Positions 1 to 8,022 of a DNA stretch of 40,088 bases are shown here, piece after piece. The stretch spans positions 1-40,088 of the forward strand of contig JAGRJA010000250.1 of NCBI GenBank assembly GCA_020443005.1, written 5' to 3'. Origin of the DNA: Pseudomonadales bacterium. GTDB taxonomy: Bacteria > Pseudomonadota > Gammaproteobacteria > Pseudomonadales > UBA7239. Positions within the stretch are counted from its first letter, which is position 1; every line of letters begins with the position of its first letter. Under the pieces are notes generated by a model. It was not told where the DNA came from. It ran no database searches and saw nothing but the letters and a program-made list of their open reading frames with translations. A program made the position numbers and the translations under genes.

Positions 1-104
1 ATTTGAGGCCGGAGACACTTACCATTGCACGCAACAGCGGCACGGTACAAAACCTCAAGGACCGAAGACACGACCTCTACACCGTAAAGTGGCGCGGCCA
101 GTAA
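1..104 (+). CDS. C-terminal end of an unidentified protein (partial)
   Basis: An open frame enters from the left edge and ends at TAA 102-104. Its last residues include HDLYTVKWRGQ. It is followed directly by a strong hairpin terminator, as expected for a real gene end. About 33 residues are visible, rich in Arg and Thr, with no motif I can assign to a family. The start and most of the gene lie outside the window, so no function is proposed. Confidence 0.5.
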   Translation, partial: LRPETLTIARNSGTVQNLKDRRHDLYTVKWRGQ

Positions 105-120
105 TTTTTCAGCACAGATA

Positions 121-151
121 AAAAACCGGGCAAATCGAGCCCGGTTTTTTT
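121..151. terminator. Bidirectional rho-independent terminator
   Basis: A perfect stem AAAAACCGGGC / GCCCGGTTTTT with a 7-base loop is flanked by A and T runs on both sides. It sits between the gene ending at 104 (+) and yajQ, which ends at 167 on the minus strand, so it can serve both convergent genes. Confidence 0.85.
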
Positions 152-166
152 GAGCAAAGCGCGCGC

Positions 167-649
167 TTAATCGCGAAAATTCTGATACTGAAGCGGGAGC
201 GTAATATCGCTCGCTTTCAGAAACGCGATCACCTCCTGCAAATCATCCCTTTTCTTGCCTGTCACCCTCACCTGATCGCCCTGAATCGAGGCCTGTACCT
301 TGAGCTTTTTCTCCTTGATCATCTTGACGATTTTCCTCGCCAGGTCGGCATCAATACCATGACGGAACTCGGCAACCATCTTTGCCTGCTTGCCGGAAAG
401 CGTGATTTCCCCCTCTTCAATACAAGCGATATCAATGCCACATTTATGCACCGTGCCTTTGAGAATATCCAGCATTTGTGTGATCTGGAAATCGGCATCA
501 GCAACCAGTGTGACCTTGTTCTCTTCTTTCGTGAAAGATGCATCAACACCCTTGAAATCAAAACGGGTGCCCACCACACGATTGGCCTGATCCACCGCAT
601 TGGTTAATTGGTGCATATCAATTTCTGAAACCACATCAAAAGAAGGCAT
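167..649 (-). CDS. yajQ: YajQ family cyclic di-GMP/nucleotide-binding protein
   Basis: The 160-residue product matches the usual length of YajQ. It starts with MPSFDVVSEID, followed by the family segments NRVVGTRFDFKG, GIDADLARKIVKMIKEKKLK and the C-terminal PLQYQNFRD. The family folds as two ferredoxin-like domains. Some members bind cyclic di-GMP and act as co-regulators of transcription, and others have been linked to nucleic-acid or nucleotide binding. The protein is expected to be cytoplasmic. The gene stands alone, convergent with the upstream partial gene, and has its own upstream region (650-832). The assignment to the family is firm. The exact role in this organism is not shown by the sequence. 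Confidence 0.95.
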   Translation of the reverse strand: MPSFDVVSEIDMHQLTNAVDQANRVVGTRFDFKGVDASFTKEENKVTLVADADFQITQMLDILKGTVHKCGIDIACIEEGEITLSGKQAKMVAEFRHGIDADLARKIVKMIKEKKLKVQASIQGDQVRVTGKKRDDLQEVIAFLKASDITLPLQYQNFRD

Positions 650-832
650 TGCTGAACTCCCTATTAAATTCTCAAAACCTGCCTATCATAGCCCATCAAC
701 AAACCTGATTCGACTAGGGGGCAGACCTGATTGATGACAACCTTGAGCCAAATTACATAAAACGGTTCCGTAGGATTCTTGGGAGACTATTGATATGCTA
801 GCGTCAATCAAACAGACAATCAGGTCATCAAA

Positions 833-1720
833 ATGCGCTATCGACTCCTCGGAAAAACCGGCCTCAGTGTATCCTCTGTCGGCATAGGCTCGTGGCAATT
901 GGGTGGTGCCTGGGGAAAGGATTTCACACAGCAGGAAGTGAATGACCTGCTTTCAAAAGGTAGCGAACTGGGTATCAACTTCATCGATACCGCCGAGTGT
1001 TATGGTGATCATCTATCAGAAATGCTGATCGGTGAGGCGATACGCGGCCAAAGAGACCAGTGGATCGTTGCCACCAAGTTTGGGCACAACTGGGGCAATG
1101 GCTTGCCCAAAGAGGATAATTACAAACCCGAACAAGTGCTGGTACAACTTGAGGCTTCTCTGCGTGCACTCAAAACAGACTACATCGATATTTACCAGCT
1201 GCATTCCGCGGGACGAGAAGAATTTGATAATCAGGAGCTCTGGACCATGCTCGAAAAACAGGTCCAGGCAGGAAAGGTTCGATTTCTGGGTAATTCCATC
1301 GGTCAGCCAAGCATGCTCTATCAGGTTCAAAAATCAACCGACTACGGCATTAGCGTGATACAAACCATTTATAACGCAGTAAAACGCAAGGCAGAGGAAA
1401 CCGTGTTGCCGGTTGCCGACAATCAGAACCTCGGTGTGATCGCACGCGTTCCGCTTGCCAGCGGTTTTCTGAGTGGCAAATATCAACCGGGCGCGCGTTT
1501 TATTGACAGTGACATTCGTTCAAAACGACCGGAGGAAGGGCTTGATGCTGAAATTGCTGCGGCACTTGATGCACTGAAAGAAAAACCGGACGGAATAGAT
1601 GCAGCCAGCTGGGCAATTGCCTGGTGCCTCAAACAACCGAGAATCAGCACAGTGATACCCGGCTGCAAGACCATCGAGCAACTTCTAGCAAACGCTGCCG
1701 GTGCCGATCTTGACTTGTAA
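833..1720 (+). CDS. Aldo/keto reductase family oxidoreductase
   Basis: The 295-residue product begins with the typical MRYRLLGKTGLSVSSVG hairpin of bacterial aldo/keto reductases. The catalytic tetrad can be placed at Asp52, Tyr57, Lys82 and His124 (FIDTAECYG, ATKFGHN, DIYQLHSA). A late segment around VIPGCKTIEQL fits the NADPH-binding C-terminal part of this (alpha/beta)8 barrel. The family reduces aldehydes and ketones with NAD(P)H in the cytoplasm. The physiological substrate cannot be read from sequence. The gene is monocistronic, divergent from yajQ, and ends at a shared terminator. Confidence 0.93.
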   Translation: MRYRLLGKTGLSVSSVGIGSWQLGGAWGKDFTQQEVNDLLSKGSELGINFIDTAECYGDHLSEMLIGEAIRGQRDQWIVATKFGHNWGNGLPKEDNYKPEQVLVQLEASLRALKTDYIDIYQLHSAGREEFDNQELWTMLEKQVQAGKVRFLGNSIGQPSMLYQVQKSTDYGISVIQTIYNAVKRKAEETVLPVADNQNLGVIARVPLASGFLSGKYQPGARFIDSDIRSKRPEEGLDAEIAAALDALKEKPDGIDAASWAIAWCLKQPRISTVIPGCKTIEQLLANAAGADLDL

Positions 1721-1764
1721 GCTGTATCGCTAAAGATTCAAACAGACAATCAAAACTGCACAAA

Positions 1765-1786
1765 AAAACCGGCCGAAGCCGGTTTT
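1765..1786. terminator. Bidirectional rho-independent terminator
   Basis: A perfect stem AAAACCGGC / GCCGGTTTT with a CGAA loop lies between the aldo/keto reductase (+, ends 1720) and the 39-residue membrane protein (-, ends 1807). The symmetric A and T flanks suit both convergent genes. Confidence 0.85.
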
Positions 1787-1806
1787 GCTCATCTTTGCGC
1801 TTTTAA

Positions 1807-1926
1807 TCAGACGACCACGATATTGATTACCACCGCAATTACTGCTGTCATAACCGCAAACCCGACCAACACCATCGCCATTTGCTTTACTACAGGCGCA
1901 TCTTCAACACTATTATCCTTGGTCAT
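1807..1926 (-). CDS. Small (39-residue) membrane protein with an FNR-type promoter
   Basis: A short frame starting at ATG 1926 has a strong ribosome binding site (GGGGGAG, 3 bases before the ATG). This is a better start than the longer frame beginning at 2019, which would run through the promoter. The product begins MTKDNSVEDAPVVKQMA and continues as one hydrophobic helix (about residues 17-39) that ends at the C-terminus, so a single-pass membrane protein is likely. No family is recognised. An FNR-type box (1993-2006) and a GATAAT -10 hexamer (1967-1972) sit upstream with class II spacing. That is good evidence for a real gene expressed at low oxygen. Both flanking sides carry terminators, so it is a single-gene transcript. 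Confidence 0.75.
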   Translation of the reverse strand: MTKDNSVEDAPVVKQMAMVLVGFAVMTAVIAVVINIVVV

Positions 1927-1966
1927 ACTCTCCCCCTTTTTTATAGAAAACATCCGGAATCGAAAA

Positions 1967-2006
1967 ATTATCAAATCTCGGAAATATCGGCTTTGATTAA
2001 AGTCAA
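1967..2006 (-). promoter_or_regulatory. FNR/Anr box with -10 element for the 39-aa membrane protein
   Basis: The minus strand reads TTGACTTTAATCAA (1993-2006), an exact TTGAN-N4-NTCAA dyad. GATAAT lies at 1972-1967, 20 bases after the box. This places the box centre near -41.5, the class II FNR geometry. The box centre is about 73 bases before the start codon. Confidence 0.8.
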
Positions 2007-2026
2007 AAAACTGTTTCACGAAAACG

Positions 2027-2054
2027 AAAAGGCCGACAATGTTGCCGGCCTTTT
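2027..2054 (-). terminator. Rho-independent terminator of the first P450 gene
   Basis: Inverted repeat AAAAGGCCG ... CGGCCTTTT, with further CAA/TTG pairing in the loop. It lies 22 bases after the P450 stop codon on the minus strand and just upstream of the FNR box of the next gene. Confidence 0.75.
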
Positions 2055-2075
2055 CGCGTTATCAAGATTAACACC

Positions 2076-3452
2076 CTATTGGATTTTTTCGAGTACCAAT
2101 GGCAAGTCATCAGCCGGTTTTGGCATGGGTACATGTTGTAATTTCGGATAATAATTATCGGGCGCCCTGAATCGGTATTTTTGTACAAACTGGAACATAA
2201 ACAGTTTCGCCTGCATGGCGGCGAAATGCATACCGATACATTTGTGCGGCCCCCCACCAAACGGCACATAAAGGAAAGGATGACCTTTTTGCTCTGATCG
2301 CTCTGGTGAAAAACGATCCGGGTCAAATTTTTCCGGGTCTTTCCAGTATTTATCCATTTTGTGGTTATAACAGGGAGGAATAAAGATCATCGTGTTAGCA
2401 GGTACACGATGCCCACCAATTTCACATTCGCGAACCGTTCTGCGCGTCATCAACTCCACGGAAGGGTGTAAACGCAATGTCTCATGGAAAATATCATCCA
2501 GAATCTGCATATTGTTGATATCGTCATAGTCCATGAATTCCTTACCCATCGACACACAGGCATCACGCAGTTTTTCTTGCCAATCCTGATGCACAGCGAG
2601 ACGATAAACCATATGGGTCAATGCACTTGTGGTTGTATCATGAGCACCAAAAAGCAGGAATGACACATGCTGAACAATATCATCATAGGAAAACAGATCG
2701 CCCTCTTCCGTTTTCTCATGACACATGAATGACAGAATGTCGCTACCCGGCTCCTTACGCTTCATCTCGATCAGACTTTTCACATAATCATGAATAAAGC
2801 GTTTACCCTGTTGCCCCTTGTGATACTTCAACCAGGGCAAAGGAATATCCTTACGAACAATTGCAGTCAAACCATCTGTTGTTGCGATAAAAGCATCATT
2901 AAGCTTTTCAGCCTCGGGACCGATGTCATCAAGATCAATAAATACCTTCGCCACTGAGCGCAACAATGATTTTTTTATGTGCGGAAAGAAAGTAAATTCG
3001 TAAGGACTCCACTCCGCAATATACTTTTTGAAAAGCGGATTGATAACATCGACATAACCTTTCATGGCATTATTTTTGAAAGCCGACTGAAAAATCCTGC
3101 GCTGCATACGGTGCTCATCAAAATCCCTGAGTAATAAACCACCTTTATAAAAACGACCCAGACGCTCTGCGTAACCCATTTCTGTAGAGAAGTTCCTTTC
3201 CGGATCAAGGTAAATCTGCTTCAGGTTTTCGGGCCCCATCACCAATAAACCTCTTTGACCACCCAGATTGACACGGGAAACCTCGCCAAAACGCACATAA
3301 TGCTCATGCACAAGTGCATGTAAATCAGTCAGGATTTCATAGGTTTTACCGAGAACCGGCATACCATATTCGCCGGGAATATGATCCAGATTTTGTGCGT
3401 CAGGTTGATCTTTATAGGATAGGTCGAATGTAGCTTTTACAGCCTGCGCCAT
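2076..3452 (-). CDS. Cytochrome P450, eukaryotic-like (CYP51/CYP26/CYP120-like architecture)
   Basis: The 458-residue product carries the P450 landmarks. The I-helix oxygen-activation motif is FGAHDTTTSA (Gly269-Thr274), the K-helix ExxR is Glu324-Arg327, and the haem loop is FGGGPHKCIGMHF with Cys405 as thiolate ligand. The proline-rich N-terminus (HIPGEYGMPVLGKTYEI) and the length are typical of the CYP51/CYP26/CYP120-like group rather than camphor-type bacterial P450s. No membrane anchor is seen. The likely role is mono-oxygenation of a hydrophobic substrate such as a sterol, fatty acid or terpenoid; the substrate is unknown. It lies downstream of the fnr-like gene on the same strand but has its own FNR-type promoter at 3508-3548, and no reductase or ferredoxin gene is adjacent. 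Confidence 0.93.
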   Translation of the reverse strand: MAQAVKATFDLSYKDQPDAQNLDHIPGEYGMPVLGKTYEILTDLHALVHEHYVRFGEVSRVNLGGQRGLLVMGPENLKQIYLDPERNFSTEMGYAERLGRFYKGGLLLRDFDEHRMQRRIFQSAFKNNAMKGYVDVINPLFKKYIAEWSPYEFTFFPHIKKSLLRSVAKVFIDLDDIGPEAEKLNDAFIATTDGLTAIVRKDIPLPWLKYHKGQQGKRFIHDYVKSLIEMKRKEPGSDILSFMCHEKTEEGDLFSYDDIVQHVSFLLFGAHDTTTSALTHMVYRLAVHQDWQEKLRDACVSMGKEFMDYDDINNMQILDDIFHETLRLHPSVELMTRRTVRECEIGGHRVPANTMIFIPPCYNHKMDKYWKDPEKFDPDRFSPERSEQKGHPFLYVPFGGGPHKCIGMHFAAMQAKLFMFQFVQKYRFRAPDNYYPKLQHVPMPKPADDLPLVLEKIQ

Positions 3453-3507
3453 AACTTACTCCTCAAGCAATGACAGAATTGTCTGATGTATCGATATTGA
3501 AGGGGTA

Positions 3508-3548
3508 TAGTTACGGATTAACGGTTTGCAAACATTGATTCGCGTCAA
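3508..3548 (-). promoter_or_regulatory. FNR/Anr box with -10 element for the first P450
   Basis: The minus strand reads TTGACGCGAATCAA (3535-3548), a full-consensus FNR dyad. TAACTA lies at 3513-3508, 21 bases after the box. The box centre is about 90 bases before the P450 ATG. A class II activated promoter is inferred. Confidence 0.75.
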
Positions 3549-3644
3549 CGAAGCGATAATGTCGACAGTGTCTACGACATTTTACTGAAGGCAAACAGAG
3601 GGGGGTTAACAATTTATACTCTTTGTAAAACCAGGCCCGGATAA

Positions 3645-4415
3645 TTACTTGTCCTGATTCACATTGGCCGCCTTTTTCAGTGCATCCATATCAAGAATCT
3701 CGATTTCCTTATTGGTCACCTTGAGCACATTATTCTTTTGCAGACGACCAAATGAACGGCTGACAGTTTCTACCGTGATACCCAGATAATTTCCGATATC
3801 GGAACGGGTCATGGCCAGGCGAAACTTCGTTGCCGATAGGTGACGACTGCTGTTTCTTGCAGAAATACTCAACAGGAGTGACGACAACCTCTCGTCAGCC
3901 GAATTGCACCCCAACAGCGTCAGCATTTGTTGGTCTTTTATGATTTCCTTGCCCATGATACGAAAAAAGTGGTGCTGCAGGGATGGCAATTTGGTTGCCA
4001 AACCTTCAAGTCTTTCAAAGGGTATTTCACAAACGCTGGATACTTCTAGAGCGACTGCTGACGCACAATGGTGTCGGCTACTGATACCGTCCATACCCAG
4101 AATTTCCCCGGGCAAGTAAAAACCCGTTACCTGAACCTCGCCACTGTCGGTAATGGAATAGGCCTTGAAGCTGCCAGAACGCACAGCGTAGACAGAATGG
4201 AATTCGTCACTTTCACGAAAAAGATGATCTCCTTTCTGTAAAGGGCGACCCCTCTTTACGATCTCATCCAGTTGATCAACCTCTTCGGTACTGAGTGCAA
4301 TCGGCAAACAAAGGGCTCCAAGCCGACAATCCGAACAACTGACATTCGGGTTTGTGTGACATCTTGCGCGAGCAACTTTGGGTTCTTCGCTAATCTTCAT
4401 GCTATTGCCTGGCAT
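3645..4415 (-). CDS. fnr: FNR/Anr-type oxygen-sensing transcription regulator
   Basis: This Crp/Fnr-family protein has 256 residues from ATG 4415, which follows an AGGAAAC ribosome binding site. The longer TTG start at 4451 lacks one. Cys27, Cys30 and Cys36 (CSDCRLGALC) plus Cys117 (HHCASA) match the four ligands of the FNR [4Fe-4S] cluster, and Cys19 is an extra cysteine. A cyclic-nucleotide-binding-like barrel is followed by the helix-turn-helix MTRSDIGNYLGITVETVSR. Glu216, Ser219 and Arg220 match the E-xx-SR residues with which FNR reads TTGAT half-sites. The protein should dimerise, bind DNA without oxygen and lose the cluster in air. The hemN and cbb3 neighbours match the anr locus of Pseudomonas. 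Six matching boxes occur in this window. Confidence 0.95.
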   Translation of the reverse strand: MPGNSMKISEEPKVARARCHTNPNVSCSDCRLGALCLPIALSTEEVDQLDEIVKRGRPLQKGDHLFRESDEFHSVYAVRSGSFKAYSITDSGEVQVTGFYLPGEILGMDGISSRHHCASAVALEVSSVCEIPFERLEGLATKLPSLQHHFFRIMGKEIIKDQQMLTLLGCNSADERLSSLLLSISARNSSRHLSATKFRLAMTRSDIGNYLGITVETVSRSFGRLQKNNVLKVTNKEIEILDMDALKKAANVNQDK

Positions 4416-4606
4416 GTTTGTTTCCTGACCTGAATCAAATGGATACGACAAGTACCCATTTTCTACAAGATAGGGGCGCTATGCAATAGCAGCAGTACAA
4501 TGAAGCAAGCAAAACAAAAAATCCGAACCCTGATTGGACACAGAACAACAGACTGGCAAAAACCCATGCAATTCAGGGTGTCAAATTTATTTTTGCAGCG
4601 TGTTAA

Positions 4607-6010
4607 TCACAAGGTTTTGGAGTATGTGTAACCTTTTTGTCTGGATTCTTCGAGATACTGATCGAATGCCATACAAATATTGCGAAGAAATGGAAAACCC
4701 TTGTCAGTAACGGCAAGTGAATTTTGGGAAAGCTCAATAATGTCGTCTTCAATCAGGGGCTCTAGCTGAGAAATTGCTTTGGAAAAATGCAACTTGAAAT
4801 CAATTGAGAAAGCGCCCTCAAGCTCAGGTATATTCAATTCGCGGTAACAACTCAGTCGCTGGATGACCGTTCTTCTCAGCACATCCTCATCTGTCAACAT
4901 CAAACCATGGGCAACAGGTAACTGGCTGGCATCCAGCGCCTGATAATAGTGCTCAAGTGTCCGATGGTTTTGTGCATACACCCTGTCAAAACTGCTGATC
5001 GATGAAACCCCCATGCCGACCAAATCCGTGGCTTTTGCAATCGAATACCCCTGAAAGTTTCTGCACAAGGTGCCGTCCTGCCGGGCAATCGCCAAAGAAT
5101 CGTCCGGTTTCACAAAATGATCCATGCCAATGTACACATAACCCGCTTCAGTGAAGCGCCGGATGATCAATGCAAGCATACCCACTTTCTGGTCGGCATT
5201 AGGCAGCGTATGCCGGTCGATCGCACGCTGTGAAGTAAATCGTTCTGGCAAATGCGCGTAGTTGTAACAGCTGATACGATCGGGTGAAAGTTCAATCACT
5301 TTATCCAGTGTCTGGTTCATGGTGATTTCTGTTTGAAAAGGCAAGCCGTAAATCAGGTCAAAATTCAAAGAGCGAAAAGACCGTGTTCTGATATAGGCGA
5401 CCAGATCGGTCAGCTCATCAATATCCTGAACGCGATTGATGGCTTTTTGAACCGTTTTATTGACATCCTGAACACCCAGACTGACGCGGTTAAAGCCAAG
5501 ACCTCTCAACAAATCAATGGTCTGATGATTAACTGTTCGAGGATCAATTTCAATAGAGTAGTCACGACCCTGCTGCGTCTCCAGCGTAAAATAGCTGGCT
5601 GTATGATGCATCAACTCGGTCATCTCGGCTTCATCGAGAAATGTCGGCGTACCGCCTCCCCAGTGCAATTGGGTTACCGGGCGTTGGTAGACATCAAGCT
5701 GCAAGCGAATCAGTGCCATCTCCTTGCGCAGGTAGTCCAGATAATGACGAACAACCGTTTTGTCTTTTGTTACGATTTTATTACAGGCACAGTAGTAACA
5801 AATGGATCGGCAAAATGGCAGGTGGATGTACAATGACAAGGGGGCTTTCGAACTGACATCATTATTCAATGCCTGCAGATAATCCTGCTCATTGAAAGTA
5901 TCGGTAAATTGTGCAGCAGTCGGATAAGAGGTATAACGCGGACCACTGACATCATACTTCTTCAGCAATACAGGGTCGCTTTTGAATGTTTTTGTGACCA
6001 GCATATCCAT
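4607..6010 (-). CDS. hemN: Oxygen-independent coproporphyrinogen III oxidase (radical SAM)
   Basis: The 467-residue product is of usual HemN length. It opens with KKYDVSGPRYTSYPTAAQF, and the radical-SAM cluster is LPFCRSICYYCACNKIV (Cys67, Cys71 and Cys74, plus Cys76). GGGTPTFL and the C-terminal HemN domain follow. It converts coproporphyrinogen III to protoporphyrinogen IX without oxygen, supplying haem under oxygen limitation, which fits the nearby cbb3 oxidase. ATG 6010 is preferred. The in-frame TTG at 6022 and ATG at 6004 are alternatives, since the ribosome binding site (GAGA) is weak. An FNR-type box lies at 6079-6092. The regulator gene follows 191 bases downstream on the same strand. 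Confidence 0.95.
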   Translation of the reverse strand: MDMLVTKTFKSDPVLLKKYDVSGPRYTSYPTAAQFTDTFNEQDYLQALNNDVSSKAPLSLYIHLPFCRSICYYCACNKIVTKDKTVVRHYLDYLRKEMALIRLQLDVYQRPVTQLHWGGGTPTFLDEAEMTELMHHTASYFTLETQQGRDYSIEIDPRTVNHQTIDLLRGLGFNRVSLGVQDVNKTVQKAINRVQDIDELTDLVAYIRTRSFRSLNFDLIYGLPFQTEITMNQTLDKVIELSPDRISCYNYAHLPERFTSQRAIDRHTLPNADQKVGMLALIIRRFTEAGYVYIGMDHFVKPDDSLAIARQDGTLCRNFQGYSIAKATDLVGMGVSSISSFDRVYAQNHRTLEHYYQALDASQLPVAHGLMLTDEDVLRRTVIQRLSCYRELNIPELEGAFSIDFKLHFSKAISQLEPLIEDDIIELSQNSLAVTDKGFPFLRNICMAFDQYLEESRQKGYTYSKTL

Positions 6011-6051
6011 GCTTCTCGGCAATTTCTCATCTGAGGCTTCGTGAAGTTGCT

Positions 6052-6092
6052 AGAGTAATGCCTCGGGGGAAATTCTTGTTGACTTACATCAA
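6052..6092 (-). promoter_or_regulatory. FNR/Anr box with -10 element for hemN
   Basis: The minus strand reads TTGATGTAAGTCAA (6079-6092), a near-perfect FNR dyad. TACTCT lies at 6057-6052, 21 bases after the box. The box centre is about 75 bases before the hemN ATG. Anr/FNR control of hemN is well established in gammaproteobacteria. Confidence 0.85.
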
Positions 6093-6185
6093 GCAGCCCG
6101 CTATCTGAAATGCGCCTGAGCTATCCTTCATTCAATTCACAACACTCACCCCTGTCTTCCCGAACTTTTGTACAAGGTAAAGATC

Positions 6186-6213
6186 AAAAAAAAGCGCCGA
6201 TCGGCGCTTTTTT
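6186..6213. terminator. Rho-independent terminator of the secreted repeat protein gene
   Basis: The perfect palindromic stem AAAAAGCGCCGA / TCGGCGCTTTTT ends 12 bases after the stop codon of the minus-strand gene at 6225. The run of As and Ts on both sides makes it strong in either direction. Confidence 0.85.
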
Positions 6214-6224
6214 AAAAGGCCGGA

Positions 6225-7817
6225 CTAACGCTGAATTTGCCAATCTGTACCACTGTACAGACTCACAGCAGCGTTTCCTGTCACATTGGCTGCATCAATG
6301 GTAAAGATCTGCCAGTTTCCACTCGTATGTCTTAACAAAAGATCAGCATCTCCATCACCATCAAAATCACCTTCTGTTTCAAAAGACCACGCGATACTTG
6401 AAAACAGATCGAGCACATGACTACCGACCACTGTGGCTGACTGAACATCAAAAATTCGCCATGTACCAAGAAGCGTATTTCTGATCAAAATATCATCATC
6501 GCCATCGCCATCAAAATCACTGGCCACCTGAAACTGGTAATCAGAAGAAGCAAATAGTTGAGGCAGCCCGTAACTTGAAACCACAGCACCGGCTTCCACA
6601 ACAAACAAACGATATTTGCCGTCTGCACCTCTCAAGAGAATATCGTCATCAATATCCCCATCAAAATCACCCATACCTGCAAACGAATAGCTTGTACTTG
6701 ACCACAAATTGAATGCAGAATTTGCAACAACAGCCCCCGATTGAATCGTGAACAAACGCCATATACCCGTTATATTATTGCGCATAAGCACATCATCGTC
6801 CGAATCAGCATCAGCATCAAATGCAGCCACGAAATCCCAGTCTGAACCGGTATAAAGATTGATAAATACTGCTGGTGGCGGTGTCGCTTCACCCGCTTCG
6901 ACAATAATCAACTTCCACTGCCCGTCAGTGCTGCGACGGGTAATCACATCCTTATCGCCATCACCATCCACATCGAGGTTTGCTTGATGAATGCGCTGGC
7001 CATCATTGGTTGCGGCAAAGATGGTATTACTGTCTACAGCACCTGACTGAAAGGAAAACAATCGCCATACATTGGAATTAACATTGCGAACCAATATGTC
7101 ATCATCAAAGTCAGCATCAAAATCACTTTCTCCCGCAGAGGCAATCAGACAAATTGAAGCCGGATCAAGCGGGTCAGAACCACAGGCAATTTCATCAAGA
7201 TCACTAATGCCATCGTTGTCATCATTCAGATCTGCATTGTTTCCGATACCATCATTATCAGTATCCACAGACTCGGTAGCATCAAACGGAAAATCATCGC
7301 TTGAATCGGGAACACCATCATTATCATCATCCAGATCGCAGGCATCTCCTTCAGCATCACCGTCGTTATTTTCCTGTCCACTGTTCGCAATTTCAGGACA
7401 GTTATCCAGATGGTTTTTGACACCGTCGGCATCGGCATCTTCAGTAAAGCCCCAGTTAGCGCAATCGACAATGTTGTACCAGGTGTTCAGTGTTGTACCA
7501 CCGACCTGATAGCATTTGTTGCCATCGAGCGTACCGTAGCTGAAATCAAAAATCGTTTCTCCCGCAACAGCCCAGGCCTTCAAGCCCACATTAGTCGAAT
7601 TAACGGGGATAGATTCGTAATGCAGATTATTCTGGCAACCCCAGGCGCTCCAGGAAACAGTGCCCCCATTTGCTCGATGCTCGGCATCAACAACATAACC
7701 GGTCTGACCACAAGGCATATAGATGCCGAGAATATAATAGGTTTGTGCGTTAGCGGGATTGGATAAAAGAAGGGGTAAAAATGACAAACAGAATACAGCA
7801 AACAATTTTTTCATCAT
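6225..7817 (-). CDS. Secreted protein with thrombospondin type 3 and FG-GAP/VCBS-like calcium repeats
   Basis: The 530-residue product has a clear signal peptide (MMKKLFAVF...NPANAQ, about 24 residues). A Cys-containing N-terminal domain (about residues 25-125) is followed by Asp-rich thrombospondin type 3 repeats (about 130-225, e.g. DDDNDGVPDSSDD, DNDGIGNNAD). Six FG-GAP/VCBS-like units of about 48-50 residues then run to the C-terminus, each built as FDxDxDDDILxRN....W+LF.....V. Such repeats bind calcium and probably form propeller-like blades. An extracellular or outer-membrane-associated structural or adhesive role is inferred. No catalytic domain, sortase signal or type IX sorting domain is visible. 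AAGGAA precedes the first ATG. The gene stands alone. Confidence 0.85.
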   Translation of the reverse strand: MMKKLFAVFCLSFLPLLLSNPANAQTYYILGIYMPCGQTGYVVDAEHRANGGTVSWSAWGCQNNLHYESIPVNSTNVGLKAWAVAGETIFDFSYGTLDGNKCYQVGGTTLNTWYNIVDCANWGFTEDADADGVKNHLDNCPEIANSGQENNDGDAEGDACDLDDDNDGVPDSSDDFPFDATESVDTDNDGIGNNADLNDDNDGISDLDEIACGSDPLDPASICLIASAGESDFDADFDDDILVRNVNSNVWRLFSFQSGAVDSNTIFAATNDGQRIHQANLDVDGDGDKDVITRRSTDGQWKLIIVEAGEATPPPAVFINLYTGSDWDFVAAFDADADSDDDVLMRNNITGIWRLFTIQSGAVVANSAFNLWSSTSYSFAGMGDFDGDIDDDILLRGADGKYRLFVVEAGAVVSSYGLPQLFASSDYQFQVASDFDGDGDDDILIRNTLLGTWRIFDVQSATVVGSHVLDLFSSIAWSFETEGDFDGDGDADLLLRHTSGNWQIFTIDAANVTGNAAVSLYSGTDWQIQR

Positions 7818-7980
7818 GGCGTTCCTTAACCTGAAATTATTGAGCAGCGAATACTAGAGAACATGATTAGAAAAGAATAACTAAAATCCGTTTGTATTAA
7901 CGGGAATTTAGACAAGCATCATTTACCTTTTAAAATATTTTTTTACACGCGCCCAACAAGCTTCAAGAAAAGGCAATAAA

Positions 7981-8005
7981 AAAAGCGCCCGAAGGCGCTT
8001 CTCTT
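7981..8005 (-). terminator. Rho-independent terminator of the P450-dioxygenase operon
   Basis: Stem AAGCGCC / GGCGCTT with a short CGAA loop lies 20-40 bases after the dioxygenase stop codon. On the minus strand it is followed by a T run, as expected for an intrinsic terminator. Confidence 0.8.
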
Positions 8006-8022
8006 AACAGCCCGAAAAAACA

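Noticed and set aside
4452..4606. FNR autoregulatory box before the regulator gene
   Set aside because: I searched the gap between hemN and the regulator for TTGAN-N4-NTCAA on both strands and found none; the regulator may be read through from hemN.
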